A DNA stretch of 64,000 bases from Nonomuraea rubra (GCF_014207985.1 NZ_JACHMI010000001.1:8601001-8665000), one strand, 5' to 3'. Positions 16,910-25,731 are shown, counted from the stretch's first letter. Program-made: numbers and translations. The notes: generated by a model from the letters alone, not told the origin.

Positions 16910-18106
16910 CTATGCCAGGGCCTGGGACACATCGGCCCACAGGTCCTCGGGGTGCTCGATGCCGACCGCGATGCGTACGGTGCCCTCGCCGATGCCGCTG
17001 CGCCGCAGTTCGTCAGGGCCGAGGGCGCGGTGGGAGGTGGTGGCGGGGTGCAGGACGAGCGTCTCGACGCCGCCGAGCGACGGGGCGAGCAGCGCCAGGC
17101 GTACGGAGCTCATGAACCGCTCCCCCGCCGCCCGCCCGCCGGCCAGGTCGAACGAGAACACCCCGCCGAACCCGGGCAGCAGCTTGGCCGCCAGCTCGTA
17201 CGAGGGATGCGTGGCCAGCCCCGGCCAGTGCACGGCCTCGACGGCGGGGTGCCCGGCCAGCCGGGTGGCCAGGTACTCGGCGTTGGCGCAGTGGCGCTCC
17301 ATGCGCAGCGCGAGCGTCTGCAGCCCGCGTACCGTCAGCCAGCTCGCGAACGGGTCGGGCGAGGCCCCCAGCTCGATCGCGAAGTGCCACAGCCGGTCGT
17401 AGAGCCCGCGGTCGGCGAAGACGGCGAGCCCGCCCACCACGTCGGTGTGCCCGGACAGGTACTTCGTGGTGGAGTGCAGGACGATGTCCGCCTCGTGCTC
17501 GAACGGGCGGCACAGCAGGGGCGTGGCGAACGTGTTGTCCACCACGGACAGGATCCCCAGGTCGCGGGCGACCTCGCACATCCCGGGCAGGTCGGCCACC
17601 AGCGTCATCGGGTTGCTGATCGTCTCCAGGTAGACCAGCCGGGTCTCGGGGCGGACGGCTGCGCGCAGGGCGGCCGGGTCGTTCTCCGGCACGTACGTGA
17701 CGGTGACGCCGAACCTGGCGACCAGCTCGTTGATCATGGCGGCGGTGCCCCCGTACAGGGAACGCTGGGCCACGAAGTGGTCGCCGGGCTTGAGCAGGCC
17801 GAGCAGGACGACGTTGATGGCGCCCATGCCCGAGCCCGTGGCGATGGCGTGCTCGCCGCCCTCCAGCCCGGCCACGGCGAGCTCCAGCGAGCGCACGGTC
17901 GGGTTGCTGTACCGCCCGTAGACGAACGCCCCGTCGGGGCGCCCCATCGATTCGGCCATCACGGCGGGGTCGTCGAAGACGAAGCCGGAGGTCTGGTAGA
18001 TCGGCATGCTGATCGGGCGGCTGCCCTCGATGGGCGGCTGCGGAACGTGCACGGCTCGCGTCTCAGGCCGGAAAACCGGGCGGGAATCAGGGCGGAATTC
18101 GTTCAT
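16910..18106 (-). CDS. Cys/Met metabolism PLP enzyme (cystathionine gamma-lyase/methionine gamma-lyase type)
   Basis: This 398-residue fold-type I PLP enzyme has K215 in HSTTKYLSGH as the Schiff-base Lys, the YGRYSNPT motif (63-70) that contacts the neighbouring subunit's PLP, and Asp190 in VVDNTFATP for the pyridine ring. Members act on cystathionine, O-acyl-homoserine or methionine; the exact reaction cannot be fixed from sequence alone. It is divergent from a MocR-type regulator and followed by the dehydratase-like gene, so the three probably form a regulated amino acid catabolic unit. Confidence 0.88.
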   Translation of the reverse strand: MNEFRPDSRPVFRPETRAVHVPQPPIEGSRPISMPIYQTSGFVFDDPAVMAESMGRPDGAFVYGRYSNPTVRSLELAVAGLEGGEHAIATGSGMGAINVVLLGLLKPGDHFVAQRSLYGGTAAMINELVARFGVTVTYVPENDPAALRAAVRPETRLVYLETISNPMTLVADLPGMCEVARDLGILSVVDNTFATPLLCRPFEHEADIVLHSTTKYLSGHTDVVGGLAVFADRGLYDRLWHFAIELGASPDPFASWLTVRGLQTLALRMERHCANAEYLATRLAGHPAVEAVHWPGLATHPSYELAAKLLPGFGGVFSFDLAGGRAAGERFMSSVRLALLAPSLGGVETLVLHPATTSHRALGPDELRRSGIGEGTVRIAVGIEHPEDLWADVSQALA

Positions 18107-18144
18107 GGCTCCAGGATCCATCCGCCTGGGATCCGATGTCAGAG

Positions 18145-18180
18145 CCAATGCGGCAGAATTGGTCCATGAATGGGGCCAAT
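18145..18180. promoter_or_regulatory. CCAAT/ATTGG repeats, probable MocR operator
   Basis: CCAAT (18145-18149), ATTGG (18158-18162) and CCAAT (18176-18180) form alternating inverted half sites at the divergent start region, overlapping the first codons of the MocR gene. MocR/PdxR-type proteins usually bind such sites between themselves and a divergent target. Confidence 0.5.
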
Positions 18181-19587
18181 CTCGATGATCTCGTCGATCT
18201 GCTCGGCCGCTGGGCGTCCGGGCGCGGGCCGCTGTACCTGCTGCTCGCCGCCCGCCTGCGGGCGCTGATCGACGACGGCGTGCTCGCGCCGGACGAGCCG
18301 CTGCCCCCTGACCGGGTGCTGGCCAGGCGGCTGGCGGTGGGCCGGGGCACGGTGGTGGCCGCGTACGACCTGCTCCAGCAGGAGGGCCGGCTGGTGCGCC
18401 GCCAGGGCAGCGGCACCAGGGTGGCCGCGCTCGACCTGCCGGCCACGCGCACGGCCGACGGCGTGGCCGCCAACCCGCTGCTCCTGCACATCCTGCACCC
18501 GCCGGACAACGTGCAGCTCCTGACGTGCGCCGCCCCGCACGACCCGCCACCCGCCCTGTGCGAGGCGTACGCCGAGGCCGCGCACCGCCTGGCCGGGCTG
18601 CACGAGATGGGCTACCAGCCGGCGGGCGACCCGGAGCTGCGGGCGGTGCTGGCCGCGTACTACACGGGCCGCGGCCTGCCCACGACGCCCGACGAGATCA
18701 TCGTGACGACGGGCGCCCAGCAGGCGCTCACCCTGCTCACCAGCCTGCTGGTGGCGCCGGGCGACACGGTGCTCACCGAGACGCCCACCTATCCGGGCGC
18801 GCTGGAGGCGTTCAGGCACGCGGCGGCGGTCGTGCGGCCCGCCACGAGCATCGAGGACCTGCGCGAGCGCCCGGCGCTGGCGTACTTCGTGCCCTCGGTC
18901 CGCAACCCGGACGGCGCGATCATGGACAATCCGTCCCGCCGGCGGCTGGCCACGCTGGCCGCCGAGCACGACGTACCGCTGATCGACGACGAGGTCCGCG
19001 CCGAGCTGTGCTTCTCCGGCGAGACGCCGGCGCCGCTGGCCGGCTTCCACCGGGGCGAGCAGATCATCACGATCGGCTCGCTGAGCAAGCTCGTCTGGGG
19101 CGGGCTGCGGGTGGGCTGGATCCGCGCGGCGGCGCCGCTGGTCTCGCGGCTGGCCAGGCTGCGGGCCGTACAGGATCTCGGTGGCGAGGTGGTCAGCCAG
19201 CTCGCCGCCGCCGCGCTGGTGCGGCGCCTGGACGAGGTTCGCGCCGCCCAGCTCGCCACGCTGCGCCGCCGCCACGACCATCTGTGCGCCGAGCTGCGGG
19301 CACGGCTGCCGTCCTGGACGTTCGAGCCCGCGCTCGGTGGCCAGACCATCTGGGTACGCCTCCCGCACGGTGACGCCGACTCCTTCGCCCAGGTGGCGCT
19401 CAGGCACGGCGTCGCGGTGCCGCCCGGCCGCTCCTTCGACCCGCTGGGCGCCCACGCCGACCGCATGCGGCTGCACTTCCTCTTCCCCGAGGACGAGCTC
19501 TCGCGAGCGGTGAACAACCTGGCCGCGGCCTGGGCCTCGTACGACGGAGCCGGTCGCACGGTCTCCCGCCACCCCCTCGTCGTCTGA
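18166..19587 (+). CDS. MocR/PdxR-type regulator (GntR HTH fused to aminotransferase domain)
   Basis: This 473-residue protein has a winged helix at about residues 20-88 (GPLYLLLAARLRALIDDG then LAVGRGTVVAAYDLLQQEG) joined to a fold-type I aminotransferase domain from about 115. K308 in SLSKLVWGGLRVGW is the PLP Lys. Such proteins sense PLP or an aldimine and regulate neighbouring metabolic genes. I prefer ATG 18166 because the half sites lie on it and no ribosome site is visible, suggesting a leaderless mRNA; ATG 18136 is possible. The divergent Cys/Met enzyme gene is the probable target. Confidence 0.88.
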   Translation: MNGANLDDLVDLLGRWASGRGPLYLLLAARLRALIDDGVLAPDEPLPPDRVLARRLAVGRGTVVAAYDLLQQEGRLVRRQGSGTRVAALDLPATRTADGVAANPLLLHILHPPDNVQLLTCAAPHDPPPALCEAYAEAAHRLAGLHEMGYQPAGDPELRAVLAAYYTGRGLPTTPDEIIVTTGAQQALTLLTSLLVAPGDTVLTETPTYPGALEAFRHAAAVVRPATSIEDLRERPALAYFVPSVRNPDGAIMDNPSRRRLATLAAEHDVPLIDDEVRAELCFSGETPAPLAGFHRGEQIITIGSLSKLVWGGLRVGWIRAAAPLVSRLARLRAVQDLGGEVVSQLAAAALVRRLDEVRAAQLATLRRRHDHLCAELRARLPSWTFEPALGGQTIWVRLPHGDADSFAQVALRHGVAVPPGRSFDPLGAHADRMRLHFLFPEDELSRAVNNLAAAWASYDGAGRTVSRHPLVV

Positions 19588-19599
19588 AAAGCTGGATGC

Positions 19600-20289
19600 A
19601 TGCAGACGACGTTCGTACTCGTGCACAGCCCCTCCGTCGGGCCCTCGACGTGGGCTCCGGTGGCCGAGTCGCTGGAGCGCCGCGGGCATGCCGCCGTGGT
19701 GCCCGACCTGACCGGCGTGTCGGCGGGCGGGCCACCGTACTGGCACAAGGTGGTGGCCGCGGTGCGGGCCGCGGCGCCCTCCGACGGCCCCCTCGTGCTG
19801 GTCGCGCACAGCAACGCCGGGTTCTTCGTGCCGGCGATCAAGGAAGGGCTGGGCGAGCGGGTGGTGGCCTGTGTGTTCGCCGACGCGCACATCCCGCCCG
19901 GCGAGGGGATGGTCACGACGGCGGAGGAGGCGTTCCTGCCGTTCCTGCACGACCTGGCGGGCCCCGACGGCGTGCTGCCGCGCTGGACCGACTGGTGGGA
20001 CGAGGAGGACGTGGTGGCCATGCTGCCCGATCCGGCCGTCAGGATCCGGGTGGCGGCCGAGCAGCCGCGGCTGCCGCTCGACTACTACACGCAGCCGATA
20101 CCCGTGCCCGCCGGATGGGACACCGTCCGGTGCTCGCTCCTGTGGTACGGCCCGCCGTACGACGCGGTCGCCGAGGAGGCGGCCCGCCGGGGCTGGCCGG
20201 TGACCCGGCTGCCCGGCACCCACCTGCACCAGCTCGTCGATCCCGAGGGCGTCACCGACGCGCTGCTCAAGCTCTCCCGGAAGTCGTGA
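19600..20289 (+). CDS. Small alpha/beta hydrolase
   Basis: A 229-residue alpha/beta-hydrolase fold protein. FVLVHSPSVGPSTW (5-18) forms the oxyanion region and the nucleophile is Ser71 in AHSNAG, a degenerate G-x-S-x-G with Ala at the first position. Late in the sequence GTHLHQLVDPEGV supplies a candidate catalytic His. The lid is short. The protein has no signal peptide and is probably a cytoplasmic esterase of unknown substrate. It begins 12 bp after the MocR gene and may be co-transcribed. Confidence 0.8.
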   Translation: MQTTFVLVHSPSVGPSTWAPVAESLERRGHAAVVPDLTGVSAGGPPYWHKVVAAVRAAAPSDGPLVLVAHSNAGFFVPAIKEGLGERVVACVFADAHIPPGEGMVTTAEEAFLPFLHDLAGPDGVLPRWTDWWDEEDVVAMLPDPAVRIRVAAEQPRLPLDYYTQPIPVPAGWDTVRCSLLWYGPPYDAVAEEAARRGWPVTRLPGTHLHQLVDPEGVTDALLKLSRKS

Positions 20290-20295
20290 ATTCTT

Positions 20296-20328
20296 CACTG
20301 TCGCCCGCCTCCGCCCCCGGCGACAGTG
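20296..20328. promoter_or_regulatory. Perfect 10-bp inverted repeat before the ABC/two-component operon
   Basis: CACTGTCGCC (20296-20305) and GGCGACAGTG (20319-20328) are exact reverse complements across 13 nt and end 6 bp before the ABC ATPase ATG. The position suits an operator for the response regulator encoded at the end of the same operon; a terminator for the hydrolase gene is the alternative. Confidence 0.6.
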
Positions 20329-20334
20329 GGACGC

Positions 20335-21216
20335 ATGACAGCGATCGACGTGAGCGGGCTCCGCAAGAGCCATCAGGGATTCGAGGCGGTGAAGGGCATC
20401 TCGTTCGAGGTGGCCGAGGGAGAGATCTTCGCGCTGCTCGGCAGGAACGGCGCGGGCAAGACCACCACGATCGAGGTGCTGGCGGGCTTCCAGCGGGCCG
20501 ACGGCGGCACGGTGCGGGTGCTCGGCCTCGACCCGCACGGCGACCGCGCCGCCGTACGCCGGCGCACCGGCGTCATGCTGCAGGAGGCCGGGTTCTTCCC
20601 CGACCTGACGGTCGCCCAGACCGTCGACACCTGGCGCGACTTCACCTCCTCGCCCCGGCCCCGTGACGAGGCGCTGGAGCTGGCCGGGCTGCGGGCCAGG
20701 TCGGGCACCAGGGTGCGGCAGCTGTCCGGCGGCGAGAAGCGCAGGCTGGACCTGGCGCTGGCCCTGCTGGGCCGCCCCGACCTGCTCTTCCTCGACGAGC
20801 CGACCGCCGGCATGGACCCGGAGGCACGCGCCGCCACCTGGCAGGTCATCCGCGACCTGGCCGGTGAGGGCACCACGATCCTGCTGACCACGCACTACCT
20901 GGAGGAGGCGCAGCGCCTGGCCGCCTCGATGGCGATCATGGACGAGGGCCGCATCGTGGCCTCCGGCGGCATGGCCGAGACGCTCGCGGCCCGCGGCGGG
21001 CGGGTGGCGTTCCGGCTGCCCGCGCACGTGGACCCCGCTTCCCTGCCGCTGCCGGTCACGGTCGAGCAGGGGGTCGCCGTGTGCCGCGCCGAGGACCCCG
21101 ACCTGGCCGCGCAGACGCTGCTGACCTGGGCGGCCGAACGCGGGCTGCGCCTGGCGGGCCTGGAGGTCCGCGCCGCCACTCTGGAAGACCTGTTCATGGA
21201 GATGAGCGCCCGATGA
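20335..21216 (+). CDS. ABC transporter ATPase of a TCS-linked exporter
   Basis: A 293-residue ATPase from ATG 20335. Walker A GRNGAGKTTT lies at about residues 36-45, the signature LSGGEKRRLDLA at about 123-134 and Walker B LLFLDEPTAGMDP at about 144-156. The C-terminal extension ends with ATLEDLFMEM, typical of ABC-2 export ATPases. Its stop overlaps the permease start (ATGA). The four-gene order ATPase, permease, histidine kinase, response regulator is the arrangement known for DesK/DesR-type and other exporter-linked systems that sense envelope or lipid state. Confidence 0.92.
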   Translation: MTAIDVSGLRKSHQGFEAVKGISFEVAEGEIFALLGRNGAGKTTTIEVLAGFQRADGGTVRVLGLDPHGDRAAVRRRTGVMLQEAGFFPDLTVAQTVDTWRDFTSSPRPRDEALELAGLRARSGTRVRQLSGGEKRRLDLALALLGRPDLLFLDEPTAGMDPEARAATWQVIRDLAGEGTTILLTTHYLEEAQRLAASMAIMDEGRIVASGGMAETLAARGGRVAFRLPAHVDPASLPLPVTVEQGVAVCRAEDPDLAAQTLLTWAAERGLRLAGLEVRAATLEDLFMEMSAR

Positions 21217-21932
21217 GCCTCACCGCCACCTACCGGCTCGGCACCCGCCTGTTCTGGCGGGACAAGGCCATGCTGTTCGCCTCGGTCGTCACGCCCGTCG
21301 GCCTGGCCGTGGGCCTGCCGACGCTGATGCGGCACGTCACCGCGGGCGGCGTCGCGGGGGCCGCCGCCCTCGCCCAGAGCTCGATCTCGATCCTGCTGGC
21401 GATCACCGCGTTCATGAACATCACGGTGGCCCTGACCGCCCGCCGCGACCAGCTCGTGCTCAAGCGGCTGCGCTCCACAAGACTGACGGACGGCCAGCTC
21501 CTGCTGGGCCAGATCGCCAGCACGGCCACGCAGACCGTGGCCCTGATCGTGCTGTGCGCGGTGGCCGTACGCTACGCCGCGGGCGTCCCGCTCCCCGCGG
21601 ACCCCGTGGCCTTCGCCGCCGTCACGATCGCGGGCTCGGTGGTGATGTCCCTGCTCGGGGCCGCGTACACGGCGGCGATCCCGCGGGCCGAGCTGGCCGC
21701 CGCCTACACCATGCCGGTCTTCCTCGTCGCCGCGGTGTCGGCGGGCGCGATGGGGCCCATCCCGGTGCCCTCCTGGCTGCGTCCGGCCCTGGACCTGCTG
21801 CCCACCACGGCCGTGGTGGACGCGGTCAGGACCGGCGAGCTCGTGGTGCCGTTCCTCGTGCTGGCGGGCTGGGCCGTCGTGGGGCTCGTGGCGCTGCGGC
21901 TGTGGTTCCGCTGGGAACCGCGCAGGTCATAA
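21213..21932 (+). CDS. ABC-2 type permease
   Basis: This 239-residue membrane protein has six hydrophobic segments (for example SSISILLAITAFMNITVAL and AAYTMPVFLVAAVSAGAMG) and the ABC-2 pattern with RRDQLVLKRLRSTRL between helices 2 and 3. It is translationally coupled to the ATPase and forms the channel of the exporter. Confidence 0.9.
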   Translation: MSLTATYRLGTRLFWRDKAMLFASVVTPVGLAVGLPTLMRHVTAGGVAGAAALAQSSISILLAITAFMNITVALTARRDQLVLKRLRSTRLTDGQLLLGQIASTATQTVALIVLCAVAVRYAAGVPLPADPVAFAAVTIAGSVVMSLLGAAYTAAIPRAELAAAYTMPVFLVAAVSAGAMGPIPVPSWLRPALDLLPTTAVVDAVRTGELVVPFLVLAGWAVVGLVALRLWFRWEPRRS

Positions 21933-21943
21933 TCGTCATCGTG

Positions 21944-23080
21944 ATGTCCTCCCCCGCGGCCCGCAGGCTGGCCGGCGTGCTCATCACGGCCGTCTCGTGC
22001 GCGTACACGGCGATCACGCTCGTGTACTTCCGGCAGGGCGCCTACTACGGCCTGCTGGCCCTGCTGTCCATGGCCGCCGTCATCACCACCCATCACGTGA
22101 ACATGCGGGCCGGCCTGCGCGGCGTGCGGCCGCCCTGGTTCCCCGTGACGCTGGTGCTGCAGGCGGTGGCCACCTACCTGCCCGACTTCCTGCTGCCCGG
22201 CGGCATGTCGGCGCTGACCGCGCCGCTGCTCGCCGGGTCGCTGCTGGTGCTCCTGCCGCTGGGCTGGGGCGGGGCGCTGGTCGGGCTGATGATGCTGAGC
22301 GAGGCCACGCGGATGTGGTGGGGCCTGGCGGGGGCGCACATCACGTTCTTCTACGTGGCCACCATCGCGACGACAGGCGCGATGATCTACTTGCTGGTGC
22401 GGTTCGTCCGGGTGACGGTCGAGCTGGAGCAGGCCAGGGCCGAGCTGGCGGAGGCCGCGGTGCTCAGGGAGCGGCTGCGGATCTCCCGCGACCTGCACGA
22501 CGGCCTGGGCCGCAGCCTCACGGCGATCGCGCTCAAGGGCGATCTGGCCGGCCGGCTCATCGAGCGCGACCCCGGCGCGGCGCGTACGGAGGTGGGCGAG
22601 CTGGTGCAGGTGGCCAGGGAGGCGGCCCACGACGTACGGCACGTCGCCAGGGGATACCGGGAGCTGTCGCTGGCGGGCGAGGTGGACCGGGCCGTCGCGC
22701 TGCTGGAGTCGTCAGGCGTGGGCGTGCAGGCGAACCTGGCCGACGTCCGGCTGCCGAAGCGCTCGGAGGAGGCGCTGGCCTGGGCCGTACGCGAGGGCGT
22801 CACCAACGTCCTGCGCCACAGCAGGGCCACGACCTGCACCATCACCACGTCGCTGCACGGCGGCGCGGTGCGGCTGGAGGTGGCCAACGACGGCGCGCCC
22901 ACCGGCCTCACCCCCGGTGCCGCGGGCGGCGGGCCGGCTGGGCTCGCCCCCGCTGCCCACGGCGCCGCGGGCGGCGGGCTGACGGGGCTGGCCGAGCGGG
23001 CGGCGCAGGCGGGCGGCTCCTGCACCACCACCCCGACGGGCGAGGGCGGCTTCCTCCTGGCGGTCGAGGTCGCGACGTGA
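21944..23080 (+). CDS. Sensor histidine kinase, DesK/NarX-like (HisKA_3)
   Basis: This 378-residue kinase has four to five N-terminal membrane helices up to about residue 153 with almost no extracellular domain, the usual layout for intramembrane sensing. The phosphorylated His is H185 in SRDLHDGLGRSL. The HATPase_c domain follows, with an N-box (EGVTNVLRHSRA) and GGGLTGLAERAAQAGG. GTG 21941 and ATG 21944 are adjacent starts. A 12-15 residue duplication sits between the N-box and the final G-box, in the ATP-lid region, which could affect catalysis. Its partner is the response regulator 46 bp downstream. Confidence 0.92.
   Translation: MSSPAARRLAGVLITAVSCAYTAITLVYFRQGAYYGLLALLSMAAVITTHHVNMRAGLRGVRPPWFPVTLVLQAVATYLPDFLLPGGMSALTAPLLAGSLLVLLPLGWGGALVGLMMLSEATRMWWGLAGAHITFFYVATIATTGAMIYLLVRFVRVTVELEQARAELAEAAVLRERLRISRDLHDGLGRSLTAIALKGDLAGRLIERDPGAARTEVGELVQVAREAAHDVRHVARGYRELSLAGEVDRAVALLESSGVGVQANLADVRLPKRSEEALAWAVREGVTNVLRHSRATTCTITTSLHGGAVRLEVANDGAPTGLTPGAAGGGPAGLAPAAHGAAGGGLTGLAERAAQAGGSCTTTPTGEGGFLLAVEVAT
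22901..22990. repeat. Coding duplication in the kinase ATP-lid region
   Basis: Bases 22901-22936 and 22937-22981 encode TGLTPGAAGGGP and AGLAPAAHGAAGGGL, followed by TGLAERAAQAGG, so one G-box-like unit appears three times where relatives are expected to have one. Confidence 0.65.
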
Positions 23081-23126
23081 CCCGTGCTTCGCAAGGCCGT
23101 GACAGCGGCACCACGGGAGCCGCTCG

Positions 23127-23732
23127 ATGATCAAGGTGCTGCTCGCCGAGGACATGCACATGATCCGCGCCGCCCTCACCGCCCTGCTCCGCCTGGAGCC
23201 CGACATCGAGGTGGTCGCGGAGGTCACCCGGGGCGACGAGATCGTCCCCGAGGCGCTGCGCGTCCGGCCGGACGTCGCGGTCCTGGACATCGACCTGCCG
23301 GTCGTGGACGGCATCACCGCCGCCGCCACGCTCCGCGAACGCCTGCCGTCCTGCCGGGTCCTGGTGCTCACGGCGATGGGCCAGCCCGGTCACGTACGCA
23401 GGGCGCTGGCCGCCGGCATCGAGGCGTTCCTGGTCAAGGACGCCCCCGGCGACCGGCTGGCGGACTCGATCAGGCGCACCGCCGCCGGGCTGCGCGTGCT
23501 GGACGCGGAGCTGGTGTCGTCGGCGATGGAGTACGGCGAGAGCCCGCTGACGCCCAGGGAGTCGACCGTGCTCAGGGAGGCGGCCAGGGGCACCTCGGCC
23601 GAGGAGATCGCCGCCCGCCTCCACCTCTCCCCCGGCACCGTGCGCAACTACCTGACCGGGGCGATCACGAAGACGGGCGCCCGCAACAAGATCGACGCCA
23701 TCCGGATCGCCCAAGACGCCGGCTGGCTCTGA
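23127..23732 (+). CDS. NarL/LuxR-family response regulator, DesR-like
   Basis: This 201-residue two-domain regulator has acidic pocket residues E8/D9, the phosphoacceptor D54 in VLDIDLP, and Lys in FLVKDAP. The LuxR-type HTH at about 135-195 reads LTPRESTVLREAARGTSAEEIAARL then GTVRNYLTGAITKTGARN. It is the last gene of the exporter/two-component operon and probably binds the inverted repeat in front of that operon. Confidence 0.93.
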   Translation: MIKVLLAEDMHMIRAALTALLRLEPDIEVVAEVTRGDEIVPEALRVRPDVAVLDIDLPVVDGITAAATLRERLPSCRVLVLTAMGQPGHVRRALAAGIEAFLVKDAPGDRLADSIRRTAAGLRVLDAELVSSAMEYGESPLTPRESTVLREAARGTSAEEIAARLHLSPGTVRNYLTGAITKTGARNKIDAIRIAQDAGWL

Positions 23733-23794
23733 CCCCGGCCACCCGCCAACCGCCCCCAGCCGCACCCGGAGACCGCACGCCTGGCAGTCACGCC

Positions 23795-23859
23795 GGGCAG
23801 GCGTGCCGGGCAGGCGCGGCGGGCAGGCGCGGCGGGCAGGCGCGGCGGGCAGGCGCGGC
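23795..23859. repeat. Five 13-nt tandem repeats in a gene-free gap
   Basis: GGGCAGGCGCGGC is repeated in four exact copies (23808-23859) after one variant copy (23795-23807), and a decayed copy follows. It lies between the convergent response regulator and F420 reductase genes. Function is unknown; with its GC content it may mark transcript ends or simply be slippage. Confidence 0.9.
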
Positions 23860-23875
23860 GGGCGGGCTGCGGTGG

Positions 23876-24529
23876 TCAGATGTCGGTGATGCGCAGCCCG
23901 GCGTGGGCCTTGTAGCGGCGGTTCACCGAGATGATGTTGGCGGTGAGCGCCTCGATCTGGTGAGCGTTGCGCAGCCGCCCCCCGTACACCCCGCGCACCC
24001 CCGGAATCACCTCCGCCAGCGCCTGCACGGTGTCGGTCGCCTCGCGGTCGTCCCCCAGCACCAGCACGTCGAGATCCACCTTGTCCACGGCCGGATCCAT
24101 CAGCACCACGGCCGACACGTGATGGAACGCGGCCACCACCCGGCTGTCGGTCAGCACGGCCGCCGCCTGCTGCGCGGCGCTGCCCTCCTCGACCTGCAAC
24201 GCGTACGCGCCCTGCTTGTCGAACCCGAGCGGGTTGACGCAGTCGACGACGATCTTGCCGGCCAGCTCCCCCCTCAGCGACTCCAGCAACGCCTTGTGCC
24301 CCTCGTACGGCACCGCCACGATCACGATGTCGCCCCGCGCGGCCACGACCGCGTTCTCGTCCCCCGTCGCGCCGGCCCCGATGGACTCGGCGGCTTCCTG
24401 GGCCCGCTGGGCGCTGCGCGAGCCGATCAGCACCGGATGCCCCGCCAGCGCGAACCGCCGCGCCAGCCCCTTCCCCTGGTCACCGGTGCCGCCGAGGATG
24501 GCGATGGAAAGTCCGTTCACGTCTGTCAT
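23876..24529 (-). CDS. npdG: NADPH-dependent F420 reductase
   Basis: This 217-residue Rossmann protein transfers hydride between NADPH and coenzyme F420 in the cytoplasm, keeping reduced F420 available for F420-dependent enzymes. The nucleotide-binding loop is ILGGTGDQGKG (11-21), with SRSAQRA (about 37-43) as the NADP phosphate site. The end, INRRYK-type VNRRYKAHAGLRITDI, is characteristic of the family. ATG 24529 is the natural start. It is convergent with the two-component operon and followed upstream by the lipase gene on the same strand. Confidence 0.9.
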   Translation of the reverse strand: MTDVNGLSIAILGGTGDQGKGLARRFALAGHPVLIGSRSAQRAQEAAESIGAGATGDENAVVAARGDIVIVAVPYEGHKALLESLRGELAGKIVVDCVNPLGFDKQGAYALQVEEGSAAQQAAAVLTDSRVVAAFHHVSAVVLMDPAVDKVDLDVLVLGDDREATDTVQALAEVIPGVRGVYGGRLRNAHQIEALTANIISVNRRYKAHAGLRITDI

Positions 24530-24585
24530 AACCAGATCATGCCAAACCCACCCGGCACCAGGGCCGGGTGGGTGGGTCGCGGGTC

Positions 24586-25731
24586 TCAGCAGTTGCTGGA
24601 GGCGGGCAGCCCCAGGATCCGCAGGGCCAGCCATTCGATGGCGAGCGGCCCGCCCTCGATGGCCCCCGTGACGTGGTCGGGCGCGGGCAGCGAGAGCCAG
24701 CGCGCCCGCACCCCTGCTCTGCAGTACTCGGTGCGCAGCGTGGACCCGACCGCGAGCGGGATGATCTGGTCGCCGCGCGCGTGGTACAGGAACATCGGCA
24801 CCCGCGGCGGGGTCGCGCCGAGCCGGTTCTCCGCCAGGCGGGTCAGCCACTTGGGCTGGTTGAGCAGGTCGATCGGGCTCAGGTCGGCGAAGCGCAGCCC
24901 GGCCAGCTTGCTCAGGTCGCCCACGCAGTCGTCGGCGGCGTCGGCGAGCAGCGCGCGGCCGCGGTCGTTGAGGTCGGCCTCCAGGTCGAGCTCGGGGTAG
25001 GCGGCGTCGAGCCCGACCCCGGCGGCCGCCGCCAGGCCGAAGTCGGCGCTGCCGTCCAGGTGCTGGGCGACCGCGTGCAGGTCGGCGGGCACGCCACCGG
25101 CCGCCACGCCGCGCAGCCGCAGCTCGGGCGCGTACGAGGGCTGGAGCTGGGCGGCCCACGCGGCGGAGGCGCCGCCCTGGGAGTACCCCATGATGCCGAC
25201 GGGCGCGGTGGCCGACAGCCCGGCGCCGGACACACGGGTGGCGGCCCTGATCGCGTCGAGCACGGCGTGCCCCTGCGAGATCCCCGCCATGTACGTGTGC
25301 GGCCCCGGCGTGCCGAGCCCCTCGTAGTCGGTCATCGCGACCGCGTACCCCTTGAGCAGGAACAGGCTGACCAGCGCGAGCTCGGCCTCCCTGCCCTGGC
25401 TCATGCTGACGGAGGGCGCGCACTGGTCGCCGAGCCCGTGGGTGCCGAAGGCGTAGCCGATGATCGGGCGCGTGCCGAGCGGGTAGCCGGCCCTGGGCAC
25501 GAGCAGGGTGCCGGAAACGGTGTTGACGGCGCCGGTGGCGGACGTGGAGTTGTAGCGCAGGTGCCAGGCGTTGACCGGGACCTCCAGGAGCCGGCCCGGC
25601 AGGAGGTAGACCGTGGTGGGCTGGGCGGAGACGACGTCTCCCGGTGCCGCGGCGCGGGCGGGGCCCGCGGTGAGAAGCGACATGATCGATAACAGGATCA
25701 TGGACATGCTGACGCGCACACGTAAGGTCAT
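24586..25731 (-). CDS. Secreted lipase (LIP family)
   Basis: This 381-residue exported protein has a signal peptide of about 28 residues ending AGPARAAA. The alpha/beta-hydrolase core has the nucleophile Ser184 in GYSQGG, with Asp321 (HARGDQIIP) and His353 (PAPDHVTG) as likely triad partners. Full-length similarity is to the secretory lipase (LIP) family, which splits triacylglycerols or long-chain esters outside the cell. ATG 25731 follows a GGAGAGG site; an in-frame start at 25812 would bury the signal peptide. A perfect palindrome lies 56 bp upstream. Confidence 0.88.
   Translation of the reverse strand: MTLRVRVSMSMILLSIMSLLTAGPARAAAPGDVVSAQPTTVYLLPGRLLEVPVNAWHLRYNSTSATGAVNTVSGTLLVPRAGYPLGTRPIIGYAFGTHGLGDQCAPSVSMSQGREAELALVSLFLLKGYAVAMTDYEGLGTPGPHTYMAGISQGHAVLDAIRAATRVSGAGLSATAPVGIMGYSQGGASAAWAAQLQPSYAPELRLRGVAAGGVPADLHAVAQHLDGSADFGLAAAAGVGLDAAYPELDLEADLNDRGRALLADAADDCVGDLSKLAGLRFADLSPIDLLNQPKWLTRLAENRLGATPPRVPMFLYHARGDQIIPLAVGSTLRTEYCRAGVRARWLSLPAPDHVTGAIEGGPLAIEWLALRILGLPASSNC

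Noticed and set aside
18139..21027. A 962-codon minus-strand open frame
   Set aside because: It is antisense to the MocR, hydrolase and ABC ATPase genes, which have intact motifs; its own product shows no family.
23795..23859. 13-nt repeats as a CRISPR array or replication iterons
   Set aside because: There are no unique spacers and no replication gene near; the repeats are directly tandem and GC-only.
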